A stretch of 64,000 nt of DNA from contig CP034975.1 in assembly GCA_004026145.2 (NCBI GenBank), positions 24,319,861-24,383,860 of the forward strand, written 5' to 3'. The position numbers and the translations under genes are program-made. Below the pieces are notes generated by a model that saw nothing but the letters and a program-made list of their open reading frames with translations, made no database searches and was not told the origin of the DNA. Positions 63,709 to 64,000 of this stretch are shown piece after piece. Each line of letters begins with the position of its first letter. Position 1 is the stretch's first letter. Source of the stretch: Takifugu bimaculatus. Lineage: Eukaryota > Chordata > Actinopteri > Tetraodontiformes > Tetraodontidae.

Positions 63709-64000
63709 GTGAGCAGCTCCAACACACGAGCTGGGAGAAGGGACTCAAACAAACCAGCAAATGCAAACGCAATCTTCTGGTTTTGCCAGTTTTTCATATC
63801 AGATCAATAGCTTTATGGATTTCTTTTTTTCCCGTTGAAGAATTAAAGTTTTGGCTGATCTGTTCAGCAAATGTTGACATCTTTCAGCCCGTTCAGACAC
63901 ACTGTCTCCCCTAAAGTCACCACACAGGAAGCACTGAATTCAAATATTTAATGAATGACAAAAAGTAATGAACTATACGTGCCTGTCATGTGTCTGGGTG
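63709..64000. other. sytl5 intron 4 (partial)
   Basis: Follows the GTGAGC donor at 63709. No further exon is recognisable before the window end. Confidence 0.6.

Overview
The window is vertebrate nuclear DNA, almost certainly from a ray-finned (percomorph-type teleost) fish. Genes are split by GT-AG introns, non-coding space carries typical teleost repeats (Tc1-like transposons, an RTE/Rex3-like LINE tail ending in GATG repeats, tRNA-type SINEs, an endogenous retrovirus remnant, hAT-type MITE), and a block of vertebrate telomeric TTAGGG repeats is present. No bacterial features were seen.

Layout. (1) 1-20.7 kb is a tandem segmental duplication of three ~6-7.4 kb units (1-5983, 5984-13229, 13230-20678). 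Each unit carries a promoterless, frameshifted fragment of PIGA exon 2 (+ strand), a three-exon minus-strand gene for an unrecognised lipid-anchor-type, proline-rich repeat protein, an RTE/Rex3-like tail and a decayed Tc1 element. Unit 2 also has a retroviral remnant, and unit 3 extra insertions including a LINE fragment. (2) 20.2-23.9 kb: PIGA with promoter, the fourth and intact copy of the duplicated exon. (3) 24.8-27.6 kb: asb11-like ankyrin/SOCS-box gene. (4) 29.5-32.9 kb, minus: gastrin-releasing peptide receptor (grpr). (5) 35.5-38.6 kb: lancl3. (6) 40.4-46.2 kb: xk, whose first intron holds the interstitial telomeric block with a hAT-like element inside it. (7) 47.8-49.0 kb, minus: dynlt3. 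(8) 49.8 kb to the window end: sytl5, with a probable non-coding first exon, an ~11.4 kb intron and the first four coding exons.

The gene order is conserved vertebrate synteny. PIGA-ASB11-GRPR and LANCL3-XK-(CYBB)-DYNLT3-SYTL5 are two blocks of human Xp that are adjacent here, with CYBB absent between xk and dynlt3. The genes do not form one pathway: they cover GPI-anchor synthesis, ubiquitin ligation, bombesin-peptide signalling, a LanC-like protein, a scramblase-family membrane protein, a dynein light chain and a Rab27 effector. Three single-base frame disruptions in otherwise well-conserved exons (two in piga, one in grpr) look more like residual assembly indels than gene death. The most novel item is the triplicated MGCCC / tandem FP.PP-motif gene, whose structure suggests a membrane-tethered multivalent ligand of EVH1 (Ena/VASP-type) domains.
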